Source: Macrotrachela quadricornifera
Taxonomy: Eukaryota; Rotifera; Eurotatoria; Philodinida; Philodinidae
Direction of reading: 5' to 3'
NCBI GenBank assembly: GCA_022393335.1
Contig: JAJEKB010001448.1
Coordinates: 1,029,011-1,093,010 of the forward strand
DNA length: 64,000 nucleotides
In this document: in pieces, positions 24,090-36,431 of the stretch
Numbering within the stretch: the stretch's first letter is position 1
Layout of the letters: each line of letters starts with the position of its first letter
Notes under the pieces: model-generated
Seen by the model: the letters and a program-made list of their open reading frames with translations, nothing else
The model's database searches: none
What the model was told of the DNA's origin: nothing
Made by a program: the position numbers and the translations under genes

Positions 24090-24506
24090 ATGTATTCAAT
24101 TCAATGTTGCACAAGTAATGATAATACATGTTCATCAAAACCTGTTGATTGTCCTTCAAATATTTGTTTTAAATTAGGTAATAATTTATTTCATTTTAAT
24201 TATAGGTTTTTTTTTTCTTTAATAGTATATAAAGTAACAGAAGAACGTGGTTGTCTTGATGATTTAATAAAATTATTAAATTTTGCAAATAAAGGTAGTC
24301 GAACATTTAGTGAAGGATATTTATTATCAAGTGGATCATCGAATGATCAATGTCATAAATTCGGTGCACAAACAAATGAAATGTCTTTATGTAAATGTAC
24401 AAGTAATTTATGTAATTCATCTACAAAACAAATTCATTTAAAAAAACCAATTTTAATTTTTATTATTTTAATTCTCCAATATTCTCTACTTGTCTTTCTT
24501 TCATAA
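24090..24506 (+). CDS. Ly6/uPAR-like (three-finger fold) GPI-anchored protein, 5' end uncertain
   Basis: Exons are 24090-24177 and 24226-24506. The 48-bp intron has donor G|GTAATA and acceptor TTTAATAG, phase 1; read through, it would insert a non-conserved hydrophobic stretch. The spliced part is 122 aa. It has a cysteine-rich body (IQCCTSNDNTCSS, VDCPSNICFK, ERGCLDD, DQCHKFG) ending in CKCTSNLCN, the C-terminal signature of the Ly6/uPAR fold. A hydrophobic tail (PILIFIILILQYSLLVFLS) follows, as in GPI-anchored members. There is no signal peptide after this ATG, so an upstream exon is likely; a candidate acceptor lies at 24071-24072, in frame through YKTNA. Members act at the cell surface as ligands, receptor modulators or junction proteins. 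The specific role is unknown. Confidence 0.62.
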   Translation: MYSIQCCTSNDNTCSSKPVDCPSNICFKLGNNLFHFNYRFFFSLIVYKVTEERGCLDDLIKLLNFANKGSRTFSEGYLLSSGSSNDQCHKFGAQTNEMSLCKCTSNLCNSSTKQIHLKKPILIFIILILQYSLLVFLS

Positions 24507-25104
24507 GCTTAAATTATATTTGTTGTATTTTCATGGTTGTTTTTCAAATAATTCAATGTAGAGGATGTTCACAGAGTCAATAAACAAATAAAAAAAAACT
24601 TAATAAGATCATTCGATTTTTTACTTATCTTAACCAACCCCCTCCCCCCACTCAAAATTTGATCTCAGTTCAGGTACATTCAAATCGTATGAAATTTTCC
24701 GAATATATTGAGACTTATTTTTCCTCGAAAAAGCATGTCAAGATGCAGTACACCCAAGAGTCCTTTTTTTAAATTACTTTTGCAGTAAAAAAGGAAATAT
24801 TTGTGTTGGCATGTTTTCTAATATTATCAGGCACTTTTTTGATATATTCAAAGAAAATAATAACTAATTGCCTTATATGTGTTGAAACTATGTAAAAACC
24901 AGCTTATTTTGACATTTTTTAAACTTTGTTTAATAAATGGTTTTATTTGTCACGACATCAATATAGTGTACTTTCTGGGAAATGTTTAACTACAATTAAC
25001 TATAAGTTGTTTCAAACTTATAAAATGAAAATTTGGTTTAATTTTGCACAGGAAATCTTTTCAAGAACGTATATGGTTATCGTGGTTACTGAACTGACCA
25101 GACA
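24507..25104. other. spacer after the Ly6-like gene
   Basis: AATAAA-like words near 24,580 could polyadenylate the Ly6-like transcript. Otherwise nothing was recognised. Confidence 0.35.
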
Positions 25105-25410
25105 GTGATTCACTTTGACAATAATCGTCTTCATACAGAACTAAAGGGAAATTGTAGTGTTAATGCACTCGATAATGATAATGATAAAACAATCGATAGT
25201 GGAGAAAAAACAGATGATGATTATCATGAAAGAAATCCTAGTGATCAGCCAACGCTTCAATATAACAATTCAACATTCAGTGATGATGAAACACTTCCTA
25301 ATACTGATGCGAGCATAGATGAACAGCTTGAAAAAAATAATGGCATGAGTTATGACGAATATGGTTATTATACTCCAAAAGACAGTATAACTTATATTAG
25401 ACGGACATAG
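25105..25410 (+). CDS. acidic open frame, unrecognised, possibly an exon or relic
   Basis: About 100 codons open with no good ATG context at the 5' side (the first codon is GTG). The translation is very acidic and polar, rich in D, E, N and T (DNDNDKTIDSGEKTDDD), with no transmembrane segment or known motif. Codon composition looks more protein-like than the surrounding AT-rich DNA. It could be a terminal exon of a gene whose other exons I cannot find, or a decayed fragment. I do not assign a function. Confidence 0.2.
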   Translation: MIHFDNNRLHTELKGNCSVNALDNDNDKTIDSGEKTDDDYHERNPSDQPTLQYNNSTFSDDETLPNTDASIDEQLEKNNGMSYDEYGYYTPKDSITYIRRT

Positions 25411-27830
25411 AACACAGATATTCTGGAACCAAAAATGCCATTCCTGAAACAGAACAGTGTTGTCCTGCTTTGGTCATGATACTTTCGGGTTGCCAATACT
25501 TTTATTTTATTACGTCAATCGCATTTCCGATTTTCTGCAGATCAGAACTATTACTAAACCATAATGTCTACTGTCGAAGGATATACATATTATATATTTT
25601 AAAACATGAACTATGCTGATTAGTGACAAGTACACTCGAAACTTCGAGTTTACGCTGTTTCAAGCTGACTCTTTTTGACTGATTTGTGTAGTGTAATGAA
25701 GAGAAAACAAAAATACTCATTGAAATATGACGTGTTAGAATTTTAATTTCAATCGATAATTATTAAAAAACAACATAACTTAAATTTATTTCTACTTGAA
25801 GAGATTCAGATAATTCAAAGTCAAATATGCATTTATGTCTGTTTATGCTAATGATACTTTCTGAAAAAAGATGATACGATCGTCAAGAAACAGTCTAATT
25901 TGTTTGACTGTCATATATGACTGATAGAAAAAAAAGCTATTGAAATTGGATCTAACTTTATACGACACATGATACTAATTGAAGACTATCTAAATCATTT
26001 ATCTATTGAATTAACTGATAATATTTTTGATAATAATTTTATGATTGACATTCTCTTGTGCAGTATATATTGTCTTAATCGACATTTTTATTTTATTTCT
26101 TTTGACTATTGTCGTTTTCAATATCATTTCAATAATACCGGAAAAAAGAAGAAACAATTGGAAATTTTTTTGTGACGAAATGTTCAATTTCGTACTTTGT
26201 AACATTTCATTGAGTTTTGTGACAACAACAATAACATAACCACAAATTCAAAACTTATCTATTTTGTTTCCTTGTCTCGGTGTGTTAATCATCAAAATAA
26301 ATTTTAATATTTTACTTGAATACATTATCAATGGTACTGATTTATCAAGAATTACTAGTTCCATCCAGAATGAGCAGGAAAGAAAATGAGCAAAAACTAA
26401 AGTTACATCAATTTCTCGTAATATGTCATATCTATGTTCATTTTGCTGGGATAATTTTAAGCAACACTGGCGTAAATTTATTGATCTCAACATGAGAAAT
26501 ATTGTTTTTGAATCATCTAAATCTTTATGACCAAATGGAATTGATATGTTATGTATTTCTTTTCGAAACGCCGGGAATAGATAAATATTGTTGTCTATCG
26601 TTTAAATCAATGAGAAAAATAAGAACTTTTTCCATTAAGAAACAATGATTTATACACGATGACCGTCACTAATTGGACGGCAGAGAAAGAAACTATTTTT
26701 CTATTATCATCGAGAAAAACTATAGAGTGACTATTGCAAAGTCATATTTATGGAAAACTATTGCGTTGCATAAAACGAGTGAGAGAGTATCATTTCTATT
26801 ACATAAGAACAAGAAAAAAACGTGATTTTTTTCTATATTAACGTGGATGATAAATGTAGCTACTATCTGTGATTAATGGATAAAAAAGATGATGAATCTA
26901 CTTATAAGGATGCACGAGATCTAAGCAGTCACTATTTACTACCTAATGATGCAAAAAAAGATCAAAACATTAGCATATGATCAGAGATCGTACTAACTGT
27001 TTTGATGTTACGATAGTCATGTAAGAGTGGTATGAAAGCCTTGTAAGATCAAAAGGAAAGCTCTATGAAAGTTGATATGAAAATCTTGTTTTTTAAATGA
27101 TTTATGCATTTTATCCTGCTAGAAACGTCGTGTAAAAAACAAGGCTATCGTAACATATCGTAAGTAGCTGATATCTTTCCTTTCAGATAAAATTGAAGTT
27201 TTGTCAATGAGAAACTTTCATGTTCATGTCTATTGGCCATTGATACCATAGAAATCGTTAAAGTGAGCAGAATAAGCAACCTTTGGCATCCAAAAAATTT
27301 TTAAGAGCTGGTGAAGATCAATCGGTTTCAAAAGCGCGACCGGCTCAGTAACCAGCAGACTAATTGTTCGAGTTCCAACTATGACTCAGACCTATATTTC
27401 ACGTGATTTTTGTACTTGTCTTGGTGCAGCTTGCCGAAATGAACGTTTGTCATTGAGTTACAAAATAAAATTCTATTAATCAGTTTTTCTGACCAAAACG
27501 TATTTGTGTAGTCAACAGGATGAGTCATTGTCATGAAGCAATACATTGTAGGACAACATACTGCTAGCATCTCTCATATATGATTTCAAAAAAAATGTTA
27601 TTTCCTTTTAATATGAGAAAATTGTGAAATTAAAATATAATATGCATATGTATACAAATATTAATGGGTATTTTTCCATCATAAAAACACAAAACGTAAC
27701 GAAAAGCAAACAAAAAGAGGAAGAAGATTGAAATAACGATATACACGCAAGAACGAACGCATATGTACAATAAACTGTCACATTAAAGAATATGTCATGC
27801 TTCATTGATCACATCAAAAAAGCATACATG
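25411..27830. other. gene-poor stretch
   Basis: No supported gene. Several hydrophobic short frames around 26,000-26,250 are typical of AT-rich noise. A possible tRNA-derived segment lies near 27,335-27,400 (listed separately). Confidence 0.3.
27331..27400 (+). repeat. possible tRNA-derived (SINE-like) segment
   Basis: CGGCTCAGTAACC resembles an RNA polymerase III A box. About 30 bases later TGTTCGAGTTCC resembles a B box. The stems of a real tRNA do not form, so at most this is the head of a SINE or a tRNA pseudogene. Confidence 0.22.
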
Positions 27831-28445
27831 TAGAACTCGAAGACTCTACTCGGGTATTAAAAATTTTACTCGAGTTTTCAACTTTTCAACTATTTGACTA
27901 TTAAAAGTTTTAATACTCGAATATTCAAGTTTTCGACTTTTCAACTATTCAACTATTGATACACAAAAGATTAAGGGCACTAACTACAAGATGCTTTCTG
28001 CAGAATGCTAGAAGTAATACAGATAATGCTGAGGGTGAGGGTATGGGTGTGGGTGAGGGCGCGGGGTGTAGATGGGGATGATGTTGTGGGTGATGGTGTC
28101 AAAGAACCGGTACCTGTAGGCTGGGACCAAATGCTACGGACAGCATCCTGCAGGCAGTGTCCTGTAGGCAGCAAACTGCTGATGGGATCCTTTAGACAGC
28201 ATCCTGTACACCGCATCCTTCAGGCAGCATCCTGCAGACAACATCCTGTAGACAGCATCCTACAGGCAGCGTCCTGCATGCAGCATCTTGCAGGCAGCAG
28301 GCTGTAGACAGTATCTTGCAGGCAGCTTCCTGTAGGCTGTATCCTATAGTAGCATCTTTAATCTATCATATAGTAATAGTTGAATAGTTGAAAAGTTGAA
28401 AACTCGAGTAAAATTTTAATACTCGAACCGAGTTAACGAGTTCTA
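27831..28445. mobile_element. inverted-repeat element with 14-bp minisatellite core
   Basis: The ends are inverted copies: TAGAACTCG at 27831 and CGAGTTCTA ending at 28445. The similarity extends inward for about 70-100 bp (ATTTTACTCGAGTTTTCAAC and AACTTTTCAACTA words). The core (about 28,130-28,350) is a 14-bp tandem array on CAGGCAGCATCCTG. Its left part (28,015-28,090) is G-rich GGGTGAGGGTATGGGTGTGG. The termini TAGAACTCG would suit a hAT-type element, but the flanking 8 bp (CATACATG and CACTACTG) match only partly. It has no transposase. Confidence 0.7.
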
Positions 28446-29437
28446 CACTACTGATTTTTTCTTAAAAAAGTATCTTCTGAAACGTTTTCTTTTATTACAA
28501 GCTGTTGCACCCTCTCTTTCTTTTATCTATTTGTCGAATATTCATTAGCAAACGTATGCGTTAGTTTTCGTTTTAAGTTGCATAATCTGATCATTTTTGT
28601 GTTTTCGCTTTATATGGTTGAATATCAACATGTTTTATCAATGTATAAATAGTTTATATTTTATTTGGAGAAATATGACCCATTTCATCAGTTATATCAA
28701 AATAAGATACGAGTAATTCTGATTCTATTGATGATGACTTTTTGTGTTATTTTAGTTAAATTCAATTAACGCATTTTTCTATCACATGTTTATTGTAATA
28801 AATGTTTTGCTTTCAGCATATGTTTTGATATTTTCTGGTATCTGCCCATTTTGTCGTTAATAAGATAAAGGATTTTCAGATAAGAAAAATATCAACTGTC
28901 AGGTGTTGTTAATTATTCAATATTTATTTTAATATGTTCATATCTATATGATTAATCACTAGATAAATGTAGTACATATGACAAATTTACTTTGTTTAAT
29001 ATCGTATATGATTCATTAGAAAGATCAGAAAATTCTTTATCATAAACTTATTTTTTTATCTAACATATTTCGAGACATCATAAAAAAATTCTAAATATCA
29101 TGTTCATTCAATATCAAATTCTAAATAAAATATAAAATAATTAAGTAAGATTTGTATTTTTGTCATTATTTCAACTTGACACATATGATAATAAATTCTG
29201 AATTCTAGTTTAATGAACTTCTAGTGATAATAGTGTCTATCTACGAAATGAAAAATTTCATCACAAAAGTTAATTATCAATGTTCTCAAGTGATTCTACA
29301 TTTATAGAACAAAACAAAGTAAAATAAATCTATTTCCTTCTTCTCACTACTGATCGGATAGCAATAGTTTCAATTCCATTATCGTATCTGAAAATAAAAT
29401 TAGATTTTTTTTTAACAGATAATGACTAATCTTCACT
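28446..29437. other. gene-free stretch
   Basis: AT-rich, no supported gene or repeat. Confidence 0.35.
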
Positions 29438-29948
29438 TATAGTCCATTTCAGAGTTAAATGGCCGTGCGAAATTTTTGAATAACTTTTGATGGGCTCAAA
29501 TTACTGAATTCGAAGTTTCAGAGTTGGAAACAGCCAGCTCTTGGGCGTCTATCTACATAATATTCATCAAGGTCAAAGACATTTCTTTCAAACAGTTTGT
29601 GCATTGTTACATTGCTCATCCCATATTTTTATGAATTTTTCTGATAATCTAAATTCAAAATATGCTCACTTTAATTTATAGCAATTCTGCAGGTACCAGA
29701 GTGATTTGGGCTACAATCTGATATATTTTGGATTTAGATTATCATAAAAATTCATCAAGATATAGAGTGAACAACATAACGATGCAAAACCGTTTTGAAA
29801 AAAATGTTTATGGCCTTGATGAATATTATATAGATAAACACCTCAGAGCTAGCTCTTTCCAACGCTGAAACATTCAGCTCAGTAACTTGAGCCAATCAAA
29901 AGTTATTCAAAGATTGCCCGCGGCTATTTAACTCTGAAATGGACTATA
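29438..29948. mobile_element. foldback MITE with about 230-bp arms
   Basis: The ends are TATAGTCCATTTCAGAG and CTCTGAAATGGACTATA. The two arms are imperfect reverse complements over nearly the full length (about 29,440-29,680 and 29,710-29,946), leaving a loop of only about 30 bases. Flanking TA dinucleotides are consistent with TA target duplication as in Tc1/mariner-type elements. No coding capacity. Confidence 0.75.
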
Positions 29949-31378
29949 CATAAAACAAGTATTTGTCTATTTATTTAGGTTGATTACTGTAAAAGAAAAA
30001 GTAATCTTCAAAGGTGAAATCAATTGATAAATGATATTCTGTTGATGACGATGTACTAGTGGCGTTACATGGATCTGATGAATATTACTTTATTTATAGA
30101 TATAAATATATGAACTTCTGTCTATTTCATTTTCTAAAATTATCAAAGATCAGTAAATAATTGTGATTGATTAATTTGAAAATAAAGTGCATGAAAATGA
30201 ATAAGTACTAGGTTAGTTAGTATTTGGAAGTCGATAAATTCCAAAATTTTTCTATTGATTTCAAACATTATATTTCGCTACGTTTAATCTAATTTCAGAA
30301 ACAGATTTTGAAGAATCGTGACGAGCGCACTGACATTGTTACATTCTTAATCTTGCATTTTCCAATATTTTTCAAAAGGAAACTCTGGCTCGATCCGATA
30401 AGAATTCATCAGTTCTTTTCGGACCTAATCCAGTCCAATATTCCGTGATAAAGATCTTAACACAATTCACGTCGAATTTCGAAATAATTCGCTCTATGTC
30501 AATATGATTCACAAGTATAGAATTGAATCTCATCTGCCAACAATATTGTTAGATTCTTTTTTGAGATATATATATCAAAGACTTCAAATTTTATAAGTTA
30601 GATACACTTATTTATTGAATAATATTAGAACTTTAATGAAAAACTGTCTATCATATCTTATTATCATACTAAAGGACTAAAGTTCACTAGATAATCTAGA
30701 TGAAATGTTTTATTTTGGAAAAATAATCCACATACATGAATAATAACCAGAAAATAATAGTAAAGAATATATAAAAAAAAAAAGTGACGCCAAGAAGAAG
30801 AAATAAGTCAATAAAAAAAACCCCAAACAACTGAAGACGAAAGAAAAAAAATAACGTCAAAGAGGATTAAACAAAAAAAAAGAAACTAATACTAACTTTA
30901 AAAAAAAAGAATCGATGTTATAAGATGACATCTGCTATAATTAACAGTTTTTATATTAAAAAATGAAATCTTCTTATCACTCATAAATATTTCTGTATTA
31001 AATAAAATTTGTTCATATAACTTTTTATTAAATTTAATTAATTTAAAGAAAAAATAAATTTATAAACGTATGTTGTTATATTTATTGATCTTAATAATAA
31101 AATAAAGAAATAATCAACATGATAAATAAACTAATAGAAGTTTTTTTTAATAATAATATTCGACGAGAAAACAAATAAATGTATCGATTTATTTTATTTT
31201 ATTTTTTTTTTTTTTTATTCAAAGAAATAAATATGTCATTTAACAAAAAATAACCATATTCGATATAATCGACTAAAAATAAATCAAATATATATATTAA
31301 ATAATATCAAACTAAAATCATACAATAGATAAATGAAATATTTGATTTAATTTGTGGTTTTTTTTTTCTCTTTTTTTT
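29949..31378. other. gene-free stretch downstream of PPP4R1
   Basis: AT-rich. From about 30,770 onward it is A-rich with poly-A/T tracts and likely includes the PPP4R1 3' untranslated region. No other feature was recognised. Confidence 0.35.
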
Positions 31379-34300
31379 TTAAGATTGATTTATTTGTTCA
31401 TCACCGAATGTATTTGGATTATCTGAATCATCGTTAAAATTTTCTAATGGTAATGGAGTTCCACGTGCTTCATAAACTCCACCAACAGATGCACGAATAT
31501 CACGATCACGATCAACTAATAATATTTGAAGACATTCATCTATTTGACTTCTCCAATCATCTGATAAACCATTAGAAAATTCTTTAAAAAGAAAAACAAA
31601 CTGATTTCATTAATATTTTATTTTTTATATTCTTATTTATTTACCATTATTAACTAGATTTGTATATATAAATGTTCCAAGAGAAAGACGAACATTAACA
31701 ACAGCATCTTCTTTTAATGATAAAAGTGTTCCAAGAAATCTTAATGCATATTGATCAGGTTTATCTTGATGTAATTTATAAATTGATTCACATAAATTTA
31801 TATAGGCTTGACGTAATTTCCAATCTTGTGATGATCCAAATACACGATGACTATCATCAAGAAATACTTCCATTTGAGTTTCAGCATTTTCACTACTAAA
31901 TTTGGAATAACAACCGGATAACTAAAATTATATGAAAAATAAATATTTATAAAAAAAAGAAAAAATAATAATAAATATACCGCTTTAATAGCAGCATGTC
32001 GAACATCAGCTACTTTATCAACAGCCATTCCAAATGCAAGAGGACTTATATAATCACCAACATCCACTGATGAAAATAATGATGTTAATTCATATAATTG
32101 ACTTTAATAAATAAATAAATATATATATATATATATAAATTATGCAAATATAATAATAAAAAGTATAAAAGTGAAATCAAGAGATAAAAAAAAATCTCGA
32201 CATAGATATCTTTTATTTTATTCAAATAGAATTTTGAATGAACTCTATCAATATGGAATGAGAATATGTCAAAATTACAGAATTCTATATCGTTTAACAA
32301 TATTCGTGTTTTTTCTTTCTTTCAATAGGTATAAACCGTAAACAAATAATAAGAGATAAACTAGGCATCCCAAACGTTTTTTCGTATATGTTTACTATTT
32401 GGCTTAACTTCATTAATAAATGTTTTTTTTTAATTTATAGGTGAATACATTGAGTTTTCATTTCTACGAACAAACATCAAAAACAAAAATGATTTTTTTT
32501 CTATAAGAATTTGCTTGAGATAGTGCTTTTAATACAATTAGGATATTCATCTGGGGATGTTTAGTAAAAATTCGCACTCGATCAAATATTATTCCTCTAA
32601 GTTTCGAAATCCTTTGCTTTGTACTCTATTTTAAATTTAATTTGAATCATATTATTTGCTTGTACAATACTGTCTTAATATTCCTGAGTAGATTGAATTT
32701 GTCTCTTTGTATGCCATTTTCTGATACTCTATAAAACTTTAAGAAGTGTGTTTTTAGTAAATGATACTTCATAGTTTGATTCTGAATAAGAATACTTTTT
32801 TGCGTGTTGTCTGCTTGGCTTCCCACTGTGTAAATGTCATCGTTAATCAAAATACAAATATTTAGCTTTTTTTCTATTAACAGAGGAATATAATATAGCG
32901 TTTCTTCTTGAATAATTTCGATTATTCTTATACTATATGCAATTAGACATTTTTTTTCTACACTTTATACTGTACATTCATATTATATCATAAGTGTTAT
33001 GAAATCATTACAGATTCCACAGTAGTGCAAGGATTATTTGAGTTCAAATACATTGATTATATTTTAATTAATCAATATTACAACAGATATCTATGAAACA
33101 ATTGGATTATAAACTAAATTAAATACAAAATACTTAAGTCTCAGTATATATACTAAATCTATTATGGATTTATTTAGAATATTTTTTTCAGATAAACTTT
33201 CAATGGAACTAAATGATCCACAATTGTTATAGGATGAAAAAAGTTGTATCTCATTGGATAGGCTATCAACTAAATTGAGCAAAATTTCAAGGTTCTTCCT
33301 GATGATTATATGATATTATAAGACATGGATTTATCATAGACAAATTCATTACAAATCAACAAACAGAAGCTGGCTTGGCCAAGGTAAATCACCAACTACT
33401 ACTACTCATCGAAGTAAATTTGAACCAAAAAATTTATTTTGTATATTCTTATGCATGCTATTGATGATGGCAAGACTATCGATCACAACTATTATATTAA
33501 AAATTGCCCCAAATCTGTTGTCAAGGAAATATGAAAACAAAGAAAGTCAGCACCGCACCCACCATATTCACCTGACCTAGTATATCCAAGATGTTAGAAA
33601 ATATTTCAGTAGGAGAATTTGAAGAATATCCGATAATGAAAATAAAAACTTACTTAGCACTTTCCAATCTAAATCTCCAATTTCTTTGATTATCAACACA
33701 TGTTAAATAAGTTAATTTATCTAAATAAGTTTTTCTTATTGATAATGGAAGTGCTTTTAAAAATTGTGATAAATGTGAAAGTATTCCTATTTTAACTTCA
33801 TCAACATCACGAATAAATGAATCAAATATTGGACATAAATTTTCTTCAACTTGTTCAACAGTTAAAATTTCTGCAAGTGCATGTAAAGAATATGCTAATG
33901 TACGACGAACTTTCCACTTAAAAATAAAAATAAAAACAAATTTTGTTTTAGATTTATTATTTATAAAGAAATTTCAAAACAAACTTGTAAATCTTCTGCA
34001 AATTTTTGATGTACATCTTTAATAAGATGCCAATTTTTATTTGTAACTGTTAATACAACAGCAGGTAATGTATGTGCACCTTGATGAACAATATCTGTTT
34101 CTACACCACTTGAATATGATTGTTCAACTAAATTTGTATAAAAATCTAATAATTCAATTGGAAGAATACTCTATATATATATAAAATAACAAAATTTTAT
34201 TTTCGTTTTAAAAATAATATTTATTTACATTAATATCATCTTTATCATAAGTTTTTGCTATGTCAAGAAGTGATTGTTTACGTGATGTTGGAACTAAATA

Positions 34301-36431
34301 AAAAATAAAAGAAAAACTTCTTTTTTTTTAAAAACAAAAAAAGTAATAAATAATTAACATTGATTAGAATTTGCATTATCATCTTCATCAAAATTAAAAT
34401 TTGTTAATATAGGTTCTCTCCAATAATTAAAATCATTAAATTTATCATTTTCATTTAATTTTACATTTTGTTCAACTTTTGAACATAAATCATCTAAATT
34501 TGTTGAATTTAATTCATTTTCTTTTTCTTCTTCAATTATTTCATCTGATCGAGCAAATGTCGAAATAAAATAACCAAGTACACGAAGTGCAGCTGTTTTA
34601 ACCCAACGTGATTGATCTTGTAAAAGTTGAATTAAACATGGTGATAAAATATTCCAACGGGATTCTTTAGAACAAACTTGAGCAAGTGGATGAATTACTT
34701 CAGCACAACTTTTTCGTACACCCCAAAATGGATCACTACATAAATTTGATATACAAGGTACCTAAAATAAAATATACTCATATTATCTTCAATCAGATTA
34801 TCTATCTAACTCGATTAAAATGAAATTTTCTTTTTCCTTTCTTTTTTTTTTTGAAAAATATAATTTATAATAAAAAAAAATTTCTTTTTTTTGTAAGAAA
34901 TTAAAAATATTTATTAATATAAAAAATAAATTACAAGATATTGATCAACTGCTGATGATGGAATAACTGTTGCTAAATCACCAATCGATGTTGCACATGT
35001 CTAATTTATTTATAATAAAAAAACAAAATTTATTCATTTAAATAAAAAAAACAAACAAACCTTTCTTGTTTGAAATGCAATTGATGATGCTTGTTGAACT
35101 ATAGTTGGAACAAAATATTTTAATATTAAATCACTTGAAACATATTGTGTTAAACGTGTCATTAACTAAAAACAAAATTATTCAATTCATTATTCAAAAT
35201 AAATATTTAATATAAACAAAAAAAAAAAATTTTTTTCGTCATAATTATATCATATTCATTCCACCAAAGCTGGCTGTGATATGATTTTATTTCATTCAAC
35301 ATAAACACAACCATCTTGTGGAATAAATTTTCATGATAAGTATTTTATTTAAAGAAAAAATAGAATAAAAAATATTTCTTTAACAAAGACATTCTTTGGA
35401 AAGACAGAATAGTAAGGTGAAATTAACAAAAATAAACATCTCACTACCCATGTCTTTCATAGAAGATCTTTTATAATAATAATAAAAGATAAAAATATTA
35501 TTTATATTTATATGACAAAATACCTACGAGAATTGATTCATTTTTAAAATCATCACAAGCACGATCTAATTGACATAATGCTGGTATAATATCATCTTCA
35601 ATTTCTGTTGATTTTATTTGTTCTAATTCAAATAAACGAATTAAAGCTGATTGACTTGCTTTACGAATCTTTTTTAAAAAATAAAAAAAGAAATTATTTC
35701 TTTTTTAAATTAACAATTAAATTACTCGATTATTTCCATGTCCAATTGTTTGTATAATTGATTGAAATAAATAATTTTTTATAAGTAAATCAGCATTTTC
35801 AACATTACTAATTAAATATTCAATAATTGAAACAAATTTTTCTAATGTATCTATTTGAACTTGTGTTACTAGAAATACAAAAACTTATTTTATTTTTTAT
35901 ATTCTAAATAAAATATTTATTCTAACCAATATCATCAGCTAATTTTTTCGTACATGATAATATTTCATATAAACTTTCAACATCATTAACAAAACGAAGT
36001 GCATCTAAAATAAATTTAACTGCATTTTTTCTAAAAAAAAGAAAACATGTTAATCATATAAATTTGGAAATAAATTCTAAATAACCTTTCATTATAATTT
36101 GAATTTGATGAATGAAGACGAATAAGTCGTTGAAATGGTGTTTCACTACTTTCATCTGAATCATCATCAAGATTTAAATTTATTGAATCTATTCAAAATT
36201 AAATACAAAACAAAAAATATAAAATTGAATATAAATGATATGATTATCTTTTATTACCATTGCTACTGGTTGAATCAAGAATGTCGACTATGTCTGACAT
36301 ACGTTTTATTTCTAAGGACAAATCAATAGAAAAAAGAGAAAATTAACAGACGACGGAACGGAACACAAGAGAATAAAAGAAGAATATTCGATAGCCATGC
36401 TTTAACCTTGACCTCGTCCTCCTTCATTCAT
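31379..36431 (-). CDS. PPP4R1: protein phosphatase 4 regulatory subunit 1 (HEAT-repeat protein)
   Basis: Fifteen exons, in gene order: 36431-36407, 36311-36258, 36188-36086, 36030-35927, 35868-35726, 35668-35528, 35165-35061, 35000-34935, 34761-34359, 34293-34229, 34170-33985, 33916-33654, 32101-31981, 31921-31645, 31581-31379. All phases agree and the product is 752 aa. It is the HEAT-repeat scaffold that binds the PP4 catalytic subunit and directs substrate choice. Diagnostic stretches shared with animal PPP4R1 are LCSDPFWGVRKSCAE, QSRWVKTAALRVLGYFISTF, FNYWREPIL, WKVRRTLAYSLHALAEIL and NQRNWRFRLE. The acidic linker between the two HEAT halves is far shorter than in the roughly 950-aa mammalian protein. 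The exon 6 donor (ATTCTC|GTAGGT) was chosen to keep frame; an alternative GT lies 4 bases further. The start MNEGGRGQ rests on a 25-bp exon and is less certain. The 1.55-kb intron 12 holds a mariner relic. Confidence 0.93.
33361..33600 (+). pseudogene. mariner transposase fragment in PPP4R1 intron 12
   Basis: Broken frames on the plus strand, antisense to PPP4R1. They read SKFEPKNLF, then DGKTIDHNYYIKNC and KSVVKEI, then, after a stop and an apparent deletion, HPPYSPDL. These are the mariner segments around the catalytic core. The conserved HDNARPH block carrying the second catalytic Asp is missing between them, while the HPPYSPDL block with the third Asp remains. No terminal inverted repeats were found. 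Dead copy. Confidence 0.75.
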
